Origin: Glebionis coronaria
Lineage: Eukaryota > Streptophyta > Magnoliopsida > Asterales > Asteraceae
DNA: 64,000 nt
Direction: 5' to 3'
NCBI GenBank assembly: GCA_025667525.1
Contig: CM046880.1
Coordinates: 597,801,452 to 597,865,451, forward strand
Below, piece by piece: positions 1 through 10,900 of the stretch (the stretch's first letter is position 1; each line of letters begins with the position of its first letter). A program made the position numbers and the translations under genes. The notes under the pieces were generated by a model that was not told the DNA's origin, made no database searches, and saw only the letters and a list, made by a program, of their open reading frames with translations.

Positions 1-39
1 CACTCATCTCAGTTTTCCAATACTAAAAAAACAACAATA

Positions 40-392
40 ATGGCCTGGTTAGGAAGGTTAGAAGAATTAAAAGAAGTTTCTGGTTCAGATAATTGGACTG
101 ATCGAATGGTAGCATATTTTGAACAATCTGCCGAAGCGGACAAACGTTTTGGTCTGAAACTTGAACGTTTACATGAGGTTTTAGATGAAGCTGTTGAAGA
201 AAGACAACAGTTTATCCAGGAATTAGAACGTGCTGGAGATATATATATATCTTAAAGAAATGCGCTAAAGTATTGAAAGACACTCAAAAGAAGGATAAGA
301 AAACCTCAAGTCGGTTGGAAGGTTTAATTAAAGATACAGCAGCAAGAATGACTGAGAAGGAGGAATTCGTTAAGAAAATGAAGGATCAATAA
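40..392 (+). pseudogene. small coiled-coil protein gene, frameshifted
   Basis: An ATG at 40 opens 71 codons of charged, heptad-like helical sequence ending at TAA 253-255. The same kind of Lys/Glu-rich helical sequence continues in another frame from about 240 to TAA 390-392 (KDTQKKDKKTSSRLEGLIKD and onward). The frame switch falls exactly in the alternating AT run at 239-250, so a dinucleotide slippage probably split a protein of about 115 aa. An alternative is that a short intron or a sequencing indel explains the switch. I do not recognise a family. Nothing in the sequence suggests a signal peptide or membrane segment. Confidence 0.45.
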
Positions 393-892
393 ATAAGCAT
401 TCGTAAATGCTTAGAAGGAGCCTTTATTTATGAGTTTGAGCAAAGTTTGATGAAGGAATTCGTTAAGACTGTGTCTCTTTTAATCTAATTAATAATTGTT
501 GTTCATATAGAATAAGAACCATACTAACACATGTTGTTGTGTATAATGATGCTTCTGTATCTTTTATGGTTTTTGTGTTTGAAATGTACTTGTATGTTTG
601 TATGAATAAAAAAGGCTCCTTTATTTATGAGTTTGAGCAAAATTTGATTGAAGTAAAATGCTTTTGACTGAACTTTTGACTGCAAAACCTAACACAACAG
701 ACTTAAACTAAATTTTGTGACTCAAACAAACTAAATTCTCACAATGATTCAAGCTAGAATACTAATTAATCACAGAACCAAACACTCCTAAACATAATTT
801 TATTCGTCACGGACACTTAAACACGCGCTTAATTAAACATTGATATTACAACGATATTAGACTCGTAAACACGGAAAAAAACACATCACAAA
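393..892. other. non-coding stretch with a short direct repeat
   Basis: AT-rich sequence without a supportable gene. A segment of about 30 bp reading cctttatttatgagtttgag occurs twice, near 420-440 and 616-636, so part of the coiled-coil gene's 3' region has been duplicated locally. Confidence 0.5.
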
Positions 893-1357
893 CTAGTTCA
901 AACTAAGGTTTCCCATGTCATCGTAAAGGTCGTGAAGTAGTGCAGCTGAATCCAATGTGTGCCTATCGGAGTTGCGGTACAACTCTATCGTACGCTCAAG
1001 TACCATTATCATTCCATTCAAGCGCACACAGTTTGCACACGCTGAAGAGCTTGGAGAAGAAACTGGAATCGTTGAAGGTCTAGGAGAAGAGCTTGGAGTC
1101 GAAAAGCTCGTTGAAGGTCTTGAAGAAGAGCTTGGAGGAGAAAAGCTCATTGAACCTCCAAGAGAATTGATTAGTAGTTGGACGCGTTCGTCTTTCCACA
1201 AAAAATTTTTGCATCCATATGAAACTGGAGGTTGAACCCGTGAACGTGGACAAGCATAGTACAGTCTACCAAAGTTTTCAGTTGTCCACGATTCTCGAAG
1301 AACTACATCTCCATGTCCACACCTGCACGGAAAAGCTTCATGCTTCAACATGTACAT
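893..1357 (-). CDS. GRF-type zinc-finger protein
   Basis: A 154-aa single-exon reading frame. Residues 11-57 form a zf-GRF domain: Cys11, Cys13, Cys36 and Cys49 are the likely zinc ligands, followed in order by the W-T..N-GR-YY..C signature (Trp24, Thr25, Asn28, Gly30-Arg31, Tyr33) and a closing FLWKDE. A Ser/Pro-rich linker follows (about 69-105), then a short helical tail (about 110-150). GRF fingers bind single-stranded nucleic acid in DNA-repair and RNA proteins. The short plant versions have no established role and are often numerous and close to transposons. No stop or frameshift is visible. The start at 1357 gives a short N-terminus directly before the finger, so an upstream exon is possible. 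The minisatellite lies on its 5' side, about 190 bp away. Confidence 0.7.
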   Translation of the reverse strand: MYMLKHEAFPCRCGHGDVVLRESWTTENFGRLYYACPRSRVQPPVSYGCKNFLWKDERVQLLINSLGGSMSFSPPSSSSRPSTSFSTPSSSPRPSTIPVSSPSSSACANCVRLNGMIMVLERTIELYRNSDRHTLDSAALLHDLYDDMGNLSLN

Positions 1358-1395
1358 AATAACAATTTGTTTATGATGATAAGTGTGTGTGATCT

Positions 1396-1546
1396 GCTGG
1401 TGGTTGTGATGATAAGGAGTGTGTGTGGTTCTTTTTTTATGCTAAAAAAGTGAGGGAAATTGTTAACATTTTCCCTCCAATGTTTTCCCTCCAATGTTTT
1501 CCCTCCAATGCTTTCCCTCCAATGCTGGTGGTTGTGATGATAAGGA
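1396..1546. repeat. short direct repeats beside the minisatellite
   Basis: A 23-bp word starting gctggtggttgtgatgataa occurs at 1396-1418 and 1524-1546. Between them, at about 1468-1523, a 14-bp unit ttttccctccaatg is repeated four times. The second 23-bp copy runs directly into the first minisatellite unit. Confidence 0.85.
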
Positions 1547-2790
1547 CTCATATCATGCAATACGATACCCTATTGACTCATATCATGCAATACGATACCG
1601 TATTGACTCATATCATGTAATACGATACCATATTGACTCATATCATGCAATACGATACCGTATTGACTCATATCATGTAATACGATACCCTATTGACTCA
1701 TATCATACAATACGATATCGTATTGGCTCATATCATGCAATACGATACCATATTGACTCATATCATGCAATACGATACCCTATTGACTCATATCATGGAA
1801 TACGATACCCTATTGACTTATATCATGCAATACGATACCGTATTGGCTCATATCATGCAATACGATACCATATTGGCTCATATCATGTAATACGATACCG
1901 TATTGGCTCATATCATGCAATACGATACCGTATTGGCTCATATCATGCAATACGATACCATATTGGCTCATATCATGTAATACGATACCGTATTGGCTCA
2001 TATCATGCAATACGATACCCTATTGGCTCATATCATGCAATACGATACCCTATTGACTCATATCATGCAATACGATACCGTATTGGCTCATATCATGCAA
2101 TACGATACCGTATTGGCTCATATCATGCAATACGATACCATATTGGCTCATATCATGTAATACGATACCGTATTGGCTCATATCATGCAATACGATACCC
2201 TATTGGCTCATATCATGCAATATGATACCCTATTGACTCATATCATGCAATACGATACCGTATTGGCTCATATCATGCAATACGATACCCTATTGACTCA
2301 TATCATGCAATACGATACCCTATTGACTCATATCATGTAATACGATACCCTATTGACTCATATCATGCAATACGATACCCTATTGACTCATATCATGTAA
2401 TACGATACCATATTGACTCATATCATGCAATACGATACCGTATTGGCTCATATCATGCAATACGATACCCTATTGACTCATATTATGCAATACGATACCG
2501 TATTGGCTCATATCATGCAATACGATACCATATTGGCTCATATCATGTAATACGATACCCTATTGGCTCATATCATGCAATACGATACCCTATTGGCTCA
2601 TATCATGCAATACGATACCCTATTGACTCATATCATGCAATACGATACCGTATTGGCTCATATCATGCAATACGATACCCTATTGACTCATATCATGCAA
2701 TACAATACCCTATTGGCTCATATCATGTAATACGATACCGTATTGACTCATATCATGCAATACGATACCCTATTAACTCATATCATGTAA
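1545..2790. repeat. 30-bp minisatellite, about 41.5 copies
   Basis: A partial unit (1545-1560) is followed by 41 uninterrupted 30-bp units starting tacgatacc at 1561. There are almost no indels. Variation is confined mainly to three sites in the unit: position 10 (c, g or a), position 16 (a or g) and position 28 (c or t). Units with g at position 10 form a perfect small inverted repeat, aatacg-atac-cgtatt. Because 30 is divisible by 3, long open frames run through it on both strands (for example 1494-2225); these are by-products of the repeat, not genes. Confidence 0.97.
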
Positions 2791-3033
2791 ATAATTTAGT
2801 AATTATAAACTCTATTTATTAATGTTTTAAAATATTTTAAAATTAAAATTATTCTCGTTTCGAAATTTACTATTTTAAAACGTAATTATTGTAATTTATA
2901 AAATAAATTTATATAAATAAAATATATTGGTGATACTTATTAATTTTTTATATAAATAATTTAGTAATTAAAAACTCTATTTATTTATTTTTTTTAAACA
3001 TTTTAAATTTAAAACTATTATAGTTTCGAAATT
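2788..3033. repeat. AT-rich diverged direct repeat
   Basis: An AT-rich segment of about 83 bp beginning ataaataatttagtaatta occurs at 2788-2870 and, diverged, at 2952-3033. The second copy ends where the CACTA subterminal motifs begin. No gene is visible. Confidence 0.6.
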
Positions 3034-3222
3034 TAGGGTCGAAATTTCGACCCTAAATTTGGCACTAAAACTTTTTATTTTAAAAAAATTTCACGAAAAT
3101 TTTAAAATTCTATACCAAAATTAAAAAAATCGCGGTTTTTATTTAGGGTCGAAAATTAGGGTCGAAAATTTCGACCCTAAAAATTAGGGTCGAAATTTTC
3201 GACCCTAATTTTTGACCCTAAA
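3034..3222. repeat. left subterminal repeats of the CACTA element
   Basis: At least four copies of the gggtcgaaa / tttcgaccc motif in both orientations, several as complete palindromes. In CACTA elements, arrays of this kind are bound by the TNPA protein; that role here is inferred. Confidence 0.85.
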
Positions 3223-3294
3223 TTCTATCCACAACTTACCCACAACTAACACTTCATTCATTCTATCTTCTTCATTAAAAAAAAAACGGGAATC

Positions 3295-3650
3295 ATCATT
3301 ACATCACCAACCGCATCACCAACCGCATCACCATTCGCATCACCTTCGTCGCACCACCACCTTCGTCGCACCACCACCTTCGTCGCACCACCACCTTCGT
3401 CGCACCACCAACCCGCATCACCACCACCTTCGTCGCACCACCAACCCGCATCACCACAACCTTCCCACCACAACATTCGCCTCACCACCATTTTCATCAC
3501 CCCGTCACTCTGACCCATCACCACAAAATCGTCACCACCACAGTCCACCCCGTCAGCCATCACCATTTTCATCACCTTATTTTCAGTCCCACCACCACCA
3601 TCGGCATATAGCACCACCACAGTCCCACCACTTTGTTTTTTTTAATAAAT
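3295..3650. repeat. CAC-rich low-complexity tandem sequence
   Basis: Repeated cac triplets with a local 17-bp tandem unit cttcgtcgcaccaccac (about 3345-3420). Open frames here (3212-3664 plus, 3258-3620 minus) encode only His/Pro/Arg or Asp/Gly runs and have no recognisable domain. A second, shorter block of the same kind lies at 3762-3872. These probably belong to the untranslated leader of the CACTA transcript. Confidence 0.6.
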
Positions 3651-3664
3651 ATAAAGGTAATTGA

Positions 3665-4455
3665 TTTTTTGTTTAATATATTAATTTTGTTTAATTTTTT
3701 TTGCTAAATGTGATTGTTAATGTTTTGTTATTGTTAAATTATTGTTAATTTTTTTGCTAGCAACCACCCACCACCACCGCCGGTGCGGCATCAGTAGCAA
3801 CCACCACTGCCGGCAGCGGTAGCAGTAGCAACCACCACCATCGGCAGCAGCAGTAGCCTCCACCACCACCACAGGTGCTTATGATTTCGGCTTAATTGAT
3901 TTAGGCTTATTTAGGCTTAGTTGAAAGGTGTTTGAAAAGTGTATTTGTTTTGATAAGCTTATCACGATATGCGCTTATTAGTTGATTTCAGATTATATTT
4001 AAGCTTATGATTTCAGATTATATTTAGAGATTAACTGATTTAGGCTTAATAGATTTCAGCTTATATAGGCATAAGTTTAATTTTTTTTTTGATATGTTTG
4101 TCGTAGCCGAGACCCGAGTCACAACCGAGTTAGCGGGGAAGCGAGTCGAGAACCGAATTCCCGAGTCACAGTCGTATAAAAGGTAATGTTTTTTTTTGAA
4201 TTGTTTTAGTGTTTGTTTCAAATTAGATAAAATCTCGGAAACCAACTAATTTAGATTTTTTTATTTTATGTTTGTGTTTGGTTAGCACCGGGACAGTCGG
4301 GACAACTTCCTCATTCGGACCTTTTTTTCTATCTTTCCATCTTTGTTTATTTCAGCCGTGACCGAGGTGTGTAATTAATATTATGCATATGTTTATTATA
4401 TTATATATTGTTAGTCTTTTGTAGTAAATAATTTTAGGATTGTTTTAGGATTCTA
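3665..4455 (+). other. CACTA 5' leader, no gene seen
   Basis: AT-rich non-coding sequence between the CAC-rich block and the hairpin cluster. It includes a short repeat of gatttcagattatattta at about 3984-4025. Introns of the transposase leader may lie here, but I could not assign splice sites. Confidence 0.5.
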
Positions 4456-4543
4456 GTCGATTAATTTTGGAAAAGCCCCGTCCAAAATTAATCAACCTTA
4501 GAAAACCCGTCCGAAATTAATTTATTAGAAATTAATTTCGGAA
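4456..4543 (+). repeat. two perfect small hairpins in the CACTA leader
   Basis: Hairpin 1: gattaattttgga (4459-4471) pairs perfectly with 4481-4493 around a 9-nt loop. Hairpin 2: tccgaaattaattt (4510-4523) pairs perfectly with 4529-4542 around a 5-nt loop. Both lie just upstream of the long foldback. Confidence 0.9.
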
Positions 4544-4563
4544 AGTCCCCATTTTTGGGACTG

Positions 4564-4767
4564 CTTTTTGAATGTTTTGTCTCATTTAGGATATGAATGC
4601 GTATAACTGGTTTATTATTTGAGATGATTTCGACAACGTTTCTCCTTTACTCCTACGAATATGTCTTTAAACACATATTTGGGGAGTAGAGGGGAAATGC
4701 TGCCGAAATATTCTCAAATAGTAAATCAGTTATACGCATTCATATATGAGACGAAACATTCAAAGAG
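4564..4767 (+). repeat. 204-nt near-perfect foldback in the CACTA leader
   Basis: The left arm 4564-4664 pairs with 4673-4767 around an 8-nt loop (4665-4672). Read base by base, the stem has about 95 pairs including some G-U pairs, five or so isolated mismatches, one small internal loop (4654-4657 against 4680-4682) and one 5-nt bulge (4586-4590). The segment 4591-4608 pairs with 4728-4745 without a break. It lies about 115 bp upstream of the transposase start. It could be a structured leader, a MIRNA-like precursor or a captured inverted repeat. Confidence 0.85.
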
Positions 4768-4883
4768 TGGGTTAGGATTGCCTTCCATAGTGCACTAGTA
4801 GGTGAAAAAACATTCCTGATTGTTTGTTTTTAATGTTTTTAATTAAATCATTTATTTGAATAATGTTTATTTGCAACGCAGTT

Positions 4884-7800
4884 ATGATAATTGATAAGAG
4901 TTGGACAACTATATCCAATCGTAATTCCGATGAATTTTTATATGGTCTTTTCACCTTCCTCGAGCATTGTAAGACATTTGTGCACCCCATCACACAAATG
5001 ATCCGTTGCCCATGTAAACGTTGTTGTAACTGTGAGAGATTGGTTGACCTCCACACTCTTGAGGTACACTTATCCCAACACGGGTGGGACGAACATTATA
5101 CCACTTGGAAATATCACGGTGAACCGATTCTTCCGCTTCCTACACCAGTATCACATTCACCTGAACACCTTGACATGAATACGTTCTTAGAAGATATTTC
5201 TGTAACTAATGTCGAAACTACACCGACTCAAACTCCTCCGACTCAAACTCCTCCGACTCAAACTCCACCTGATCAAACAACGGGTCCTAATAATGAGTTT
5301 GAAGAGTTACTTAGTAGGTCCACCCAAAAGTTGCACACGCTTACCAATTTGACTACATTGGAATTTACAACAGAGATTGCACACATCAAGGTTTTAAATA
5401 AAATTAGTGATGTCGGGTTTAACCAGATTCTAGCTTGTCTCAAGAAGTTTTGTACCCGTAGTCAAGGTTTCAATTTCCCATCGTCATACTATGAAATCAA
5501 GAAGACATACAGAAAGATCGGGTTAGGATACGAATCGATTCATGCTTGTATAAACGATTGCTTTTTATATTGGGGACCAGAGGATAACAAAAAGAGGGAT
5601 GATTGTCCAGTCTGCGGAGAGAGTAGATATAAAGACCCCAAGAAAACAAAGGGGAAGTTGGTTGCAAACAAGGTGGTGCGTTACTTTCCGTTAAAACCTA
5701 GACTTCAACGCATGTTCAACATAAAACACATAGCAAAGTGGATGACTTGGCATGATACTGGACAGTCTAAGGATGGCAAGTTGAATCACCCCTGTGACGG
5801 TAAAGCATGGAAACATTTTGACTTGATGGTACCTGATTTCTCTAGTGACCCTAGAAACGTTCGATTAGGGTTGGCTGCAGATGGTTTTAATCCTTATGGC
5901 ATTATGAGTCAAAATTACAGCATGTGGCCGGTCATATTGACAGCATACAACACACCACCGTGGATGTGTATGAAAGAAACTTCTTTAATGTTGACGATGT
6001 TAATTCCCGGCCCTAAATCACCTGCAAAAGATATTGATGTTTTCCTGGCGCCTTTGATTAAAGAACTCAAAGATTTATGGAAAGGAGTCAGGACGAAAGA
6101 CGCTGCTACGGGTACTTATTTCGATATGAAAGCGGCGCTTTTATGGACCATCAATGATTTTCCAGCTCGGGGTAGTCTTTCTGGGTGGGTTGGGCAAGGC
6201 TACTACGCATGCCCCATTTGTAACAAGGACACTCCATCGATGGCTATCAAGAACAAAATCATTTATGTTGGTCATAGAAGATGGTTAAGAACAAATCATT
6301 ATCTAAGGAGTAAAACTAGGCAATTCCATGGTAAAGCCGAACGGAAGCCTAAACCGGGAAAGTTTACCGAAATGGATATCCAGTTACAAATTAATAGCCT
6401 CTTGAGTCGTAAGCCGGGGAAGCATCCAAAAATTTAGAAAAGCAACCCACCTCCTGATAGAAATGTTGAATTGAATTGGACTAAGCGTTCTATCTTTTGG
6501 GAGCTTGAGTATTGGCCCTTTCTTCTACTAAAACACAATTTGGATGTCATGCACATCGAAAAGAACGTGCTTGAGGCAATACTGAATATCTTGTTACAAA
6601 ACGATAAATCCAAAGACACGGCAAAGGCAAGGCAAGACTTGGAAAAATTGAGAGTTCGACCCGAGTTGTGGTTAGTTCCAAAAGGAAACGGGAAGTTTGA
6701 GAAGCCTCATCCAAAGTACTCTTTCACCAAAGCTAACAGGGAACTTTTTTGTAAATTCATCAAAGGAGTTAGACTACCTGATGGGTTTGGATCCAACTTT
6801 AAGCAAAAAGTCACCGCTAATTATGACAATATAACGGGCATGAAATCTCATGACTGTCATATAATGATGCAACGGTTACTTCCTTACGGAGTACAACAAT
6901 ACTTGCCCAAAAACATTGCAGATCCTATAATCCAGCTTTGCTTGTTTTTTAAGCAGCTTTGTTCTAGAATTTTGACGGAGGAGGACATGGTAAAAGCTAA
7001 AAACCAATTGATAAGTGTGATGATTAATTTAGAGCAAATCTTTCCTCCTGTTTTTTTTGACATAATGCCTCATTTGGTTGTACATCTACCCGATGAGGCT
7101 ATTCTAGGTGCCCTCATTCGCTGCAGGTGGATGTATCCATTTGAAAGATACATGAATAAGCTAAAGAATTATGTCCGAAATAAAGCAAAGCCCGAAGGTT
7201 CTATTGCGGAGGGTTATGTTGCAGAAGAAGCATTAACTTTTTGTTCGCGTTATCTTGCTGAGGATGTCGAGACGAGATTTAACCGTCTTGACAGGAATGA
7301 CGACGGTTTGCCTGAACAAAAAGATAAATTCCAGGTGTTCCGGTCCGCATGCAAACTGATGGGTAGAGTCATAGATATTCATATGAGTTTAGATGTTACG
7401 CGGGCAGTTGTATGGTATATACTTAACAACAGTCCTGAAATCGAATCAGACATCTTGGCTTACAAAGAGTATGTCTCTTCCTTATCTATATTTTAAAAAA
7501 TCTTCTTTCGGGATGACTTATCCATCATCATGAACTTTTGCAGAGAATCGCCTGATAACGTGGAAACGAGGTTTCCCACCTGGTTTAGTCACAAGGTAAA
7601 TACATTAGATATATTACCTTGGAGTTATTGCTCATATATCTAAATATGTTTGTATCTCTTTCGTAGATTCGTGAAAAAAAAACGACAGACGACTGTAATG
7701 AAGAGTTATTCTCTTTGGCATGTGGACATACTAGTGCATGTACATACCCCGCTTGCGTAGTTAACGGTGTGAGGTTTGTGATAAATGAACGCGATAAACT

Positions 7801-8427
7801 TCACACCACTCAATGCAGCGGTGTTTCAACAGCCGGGCTTGATGGAGAGATGTATTATGGTCAACTCGAAGAAATTCTGGAGCTCACTTATATCGGGAAC
7901 CGCAAGGTTGTGTTGTTTCGATGTAAATGGTTTGACACCATTAACCCCCCAAATTGTACGAAACGCAATAGACGTTCTTACATTGAGCAGGGCATACATC
8001 ATATTTTGACTAATAAGGAATTTCACAAAAATAACCAATACATTCTTGCGACACAAGTATCACAAGTATTTTACCTGAAGACCTTGCTAGAAAACCAAAG
8101 GGTTGGAAGGTGGTCGAACATGTTTATCATGGCGATGTTGAAGAGTCCGATCAAGATGTTATACATGGTAGCAGTTCATCAAATTTTACGCTGAATGTTG
8201 GTTTGACTTGTTTGGAGGATACAAATTTGAGTTTGAATGACGAATCGGCAGAAGTGTCCGCCACACAGGTTAATGAAGACGATGATGATCTAATCAATAA
8301 TGAAGATGATGACGTTGCACATGCCCTTGATGATGATGATGTTCAAATGTCTGATGATGATGAAGTGAACCCTAATAATGTTGTTGAAGAAGTTTTATCT
8401 AGCGATGATTCAGATTGTGATAATTGA
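4884..8427 (+). pseudogene. CACTA TNP2/TNPD-type transposase, inactivated
   Basis: This is the transposase of the element. Start choice: the ATG at 4884 gives MIIDKSW, the usual opening of the family; an ATG at 4863 is in frame but precedes an intron-like acceptor. Domain order: transposase-associated N-terminal domain (IRCPCKRCC, to about residue 85), tnp2 domain (LAADGFNPYG through LLWTINDFPARG-LSGW, ACPICNKDT), DUF4218 (RCRWMYPFERYMNKLKNYVR) and DUF4216 (GEMYYGQLEEILELTYIGN, 7667 onward). Introns that fit the frame: 7469-7543 and 7596-7666, both GT-AG. Breaks: an in-frame TAG at 6435-6437 between tnp2 and the following block, and a one-base frameshift near 8077 inside DUF4216, after which a downstream frame continues into an Asp-rich tail ending at 8427. 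The two breaks leave the rest well preserved, so inactivation looks recent. Confidence 0.9.
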
Positions 8428-8589
8428 TCTTAAGTTGTAATTTGAATGAAACAATGATTTAATCTTTAGATGTGTAATTTTTTTAATGAAATTGTTCTTA
8501 TATGTTTAAATGTGTAAATTTTTATGAATTTGTGTATTAGCATTAACCGGTCCACGAAATTGTGTGTTCATGTACTTGTTATATTAAAG

Positions 8590-10600
8590 ATGGCGTGTGT
8601 AGGTGGTAGATCACACGGTGGGGATGATGGTGGTACTCCACCTAGACGACCTACAAAGTCCGTACCTAGCAATTGCGAAAGTAAGAAATTGTGATTTATT
8701 TTTATTTTATGTCAACTCTTATTGTTAATTAAGTGTGTTTGAATTTCCACGAATCAATAACTTCAATAACTAATCTTTGCAGGTGACCCGATACCACATA
8801 TGGTTACGGTTAATACGAGCCTAAGGAGGAAGCATAGGGCGCATGGAGGACCTTGGCCAGTTACATTTGATTTTTATGATCTTAATAGCTTCCATCCGTT
8901 AGGCGATAATTCTGCGATGTTGAGCTCTCTGATGGGGGAAACAGTCCGACCACTTCCACTTGCTTGCGAGTGGGAACAGATACCATTGCACCTCAAAACC
9001 CATATCTTTCCTACACTTGAGGTATTAATTGTTTGCGTTACATCTAGTCTTATTAACTGTTTTGGTTGAAAATTGTTTGTTTATTTAAATGCATATGTTT
9101 ACATGTAGACCTATTACAACCTGACGGGTTGGTTGGATAGTCGTGATACTGTGACTTATGGCGGGATAACATATGTAGTGGGAGAAAGGATAAAAACTGG
9201 AATTAACTGTAAGTTGAGGCTACTTTGGCGCAAAAATAAGAACAAGTTAAAGCGTGACTATTATTCTATCCATGATTCGGCCGAGGAAGCGGCGCTTGTA
9301 CCGCCCCCATCGAGTTCTACATGGGGCAACAGATCAGCAAGGGAGTGGCTTGATTTGTGCCGGTATTGGTCCGACCCGAGACAGGTGAGGAGAAGTGAAG
9401 TTAATGCAGTTAACCGCTCGAAAAACAAAGTTTCTACACATCAAGGGAAAAAATCATTCGCTCAAGGAAGGAACGAATATGTAAGAATCGTTATAGTTTT
9501 TGTGATCATTTAAAAGTTTTATATTGTTTATTTGTATCTTGTTATTAATTTTTTTTGGTAAAGATCTTGTTATTAATTTATTTGATATTGTACAGAAAGT
9601 CAAGCATGGGTCCCACGAGGACCTTATACAAACTTGGAAGAGGGCACGCACAAACAAGAATGACACTATGTCCGAGGAAAATGCAGACAGATATGTAAGT
9701 AATTTAATTTATACATGCTTTAATAACATATTTTTATTTGTTTTTAACTTCTTTTTTTCTCTTTCTTTTTCACAGTCGAGAATGATGGCCATAAAAGAAG
9801 CGATTTCTTGCGGTGCTGAGCAGTACAAAAGTGATCAAGAAATAATTGATCTAGTCAATCCGAGCCGCAACACTCAAAATATCGTCGGCAGGGGCAGGAA
9901 GTTGCCGGGTGGTGGTACCTCATATGGATGCGGGAGTAGTTCTTATAGTGAGGGAGTGACTCGAGAGCAACTCTCGGAGGTACTTAGGATTCATGAGCAA
10001 GAAAAAGAGATGTTGAGGAAGCAAACCGAGGAGGCGCAGCAACGGGCTAATTTGGCCCATATGTATGCTAGTGTGGCGCAACAAAATGCTGAGGTAAACA
10101 ACACCCGCCTAAGTCATTTGATTTCTCATTATACTTCACATGTGGGTCGAGGGTATACCGGACCTAATAACCCTTTTATACCGCCACCCCAATTCGCTTA
10201 TATGTCTGGCATGTCTCAGATCCCTGGTATGCCTCGGTTCCCTGGTATGTCTCAGGTCCCTGTTATGCCCCAGTTCCGTGGTATTCCTCCCCCTCCCGGA
10301 TTTCCATATAATGCTCCACTCAACCCACTCCAACCTCCAATTACCCAAAATAACAGTTTCAACAACTATAATCGACCCGTTGTCAACACCACTGGCCCCT
10401 CGAGTTCTAACTCTCGGGAAAGTCCCAACTATACCGTCAGCCTAAATCCTCATCAAAATGATACTCGGACCGTCGACGAGTTGGCTCGAGATCTTGAGAA
10501 TGCCAACAACATGTCCGATAATGAGCTAATTAACTCGGATGCTGATGAGGGGGATGATTCGGGTGATAGTGATCAGGCCGGCGGGGACTATTCAGATTAG
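8590..10600 (+). CDS. CACTA TNPA-type DNA-binding protein (plant transposase 24 family)
   Basis: A five-exon model reads open throughout: 8590-8680, 8783-9021, 9109-9480, 9596-9694 and 9776-10600, joined by GT-AG introns with consistent phases, giving about 541 aa. Exon 2 carries the PLACEWEQIP block. Exon 3 carries the typical W-R..K.K-YY, SAREWLDLCRYW, SE.N..NRSK and KKSFAQGRNEY blocks of the family. Exon 5 begins with a charged region that includes a helical EQEKEMLRKQTEEAQQRA stretch. It ends in a Pro/Met-rich repeat (PGMPRFPGMSQVPVMPQF) and an acidic tail. In En/Spm, TNPA binds subterminal repeats and works with the transposase. No stop or frameshift is visible, unlike its partner gene. 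The C-terminus has a relative in the fragment at 14424-15455. Confidence 0.85.
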
Positions 10601-10900
10601 GAGTTGTTGGTTTTAGACTTTTTATTTTGTGTAATAACTTAAGACTTGTTAAATTGTGAAACATGGATTTATTGTGATGTGTAATAATTTTGGACTTGTT
10701 ACATTTGTGAAATAAGGATTTGGTGAAATGTATTCTAACGTTTTGGCTATTTAACGTATTGTAAATTATTAGTATTGTACTGTTTAGTGATTTGTAATAT
10801 TGTGGATTTGTTGAAATATAGATTTTTTTCCGGAAAAAATGCCGGAAAAAAATCTGGAAAAAACCTGCAAAATGCAGTTTTTTTTTTGCCCAGAAACCAT
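10601..10900 (+). other. 3' untranslated region of the TNPA-type gene
   Basis: AT-rich sequence with repeated gtaataa and cttgtta words. The segment at about 10760-10870, including a ttttttccggaaaaaa palindrome, is matched in reverse complement by 15000-15110 in the second CACTA fragment, which confirms it belongs to the element. Confidence 0.6.

Noticed and set aside
1494..2225. 243-aa open frame of a 10-residue repeat (SYHAIRYRIG-like)
   Set aside because: It is produced by a 30-bp non-coding minisatellite; both strands are open and there is no start context or domain.
1545..2790. CRISPR-like array
   Set aside because: The repeats are directly adjacent with no unique spacers, and this is plant nuclear DNA.
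3063..3071. cactaaaac as a possible left CACTA terminus
   Set aside because: It matches only the first five bases of the right terminus, lies after the first subterminal repeats, and has no target duplication.
3212..3664. His/Pro-rich open frame in the CAC-rich block
   Set aside because: Low-complexity triplet repeat, with an equally long frame on the opposite strand.
7494..7496. Second in-frame stop in the CACTA transposase
   Set aside because: It lies inside a 75-bp segment with good GT-AG borders (7469-7543) whose removal keeps the frame, so an intron is more likely than a nonsense codon.
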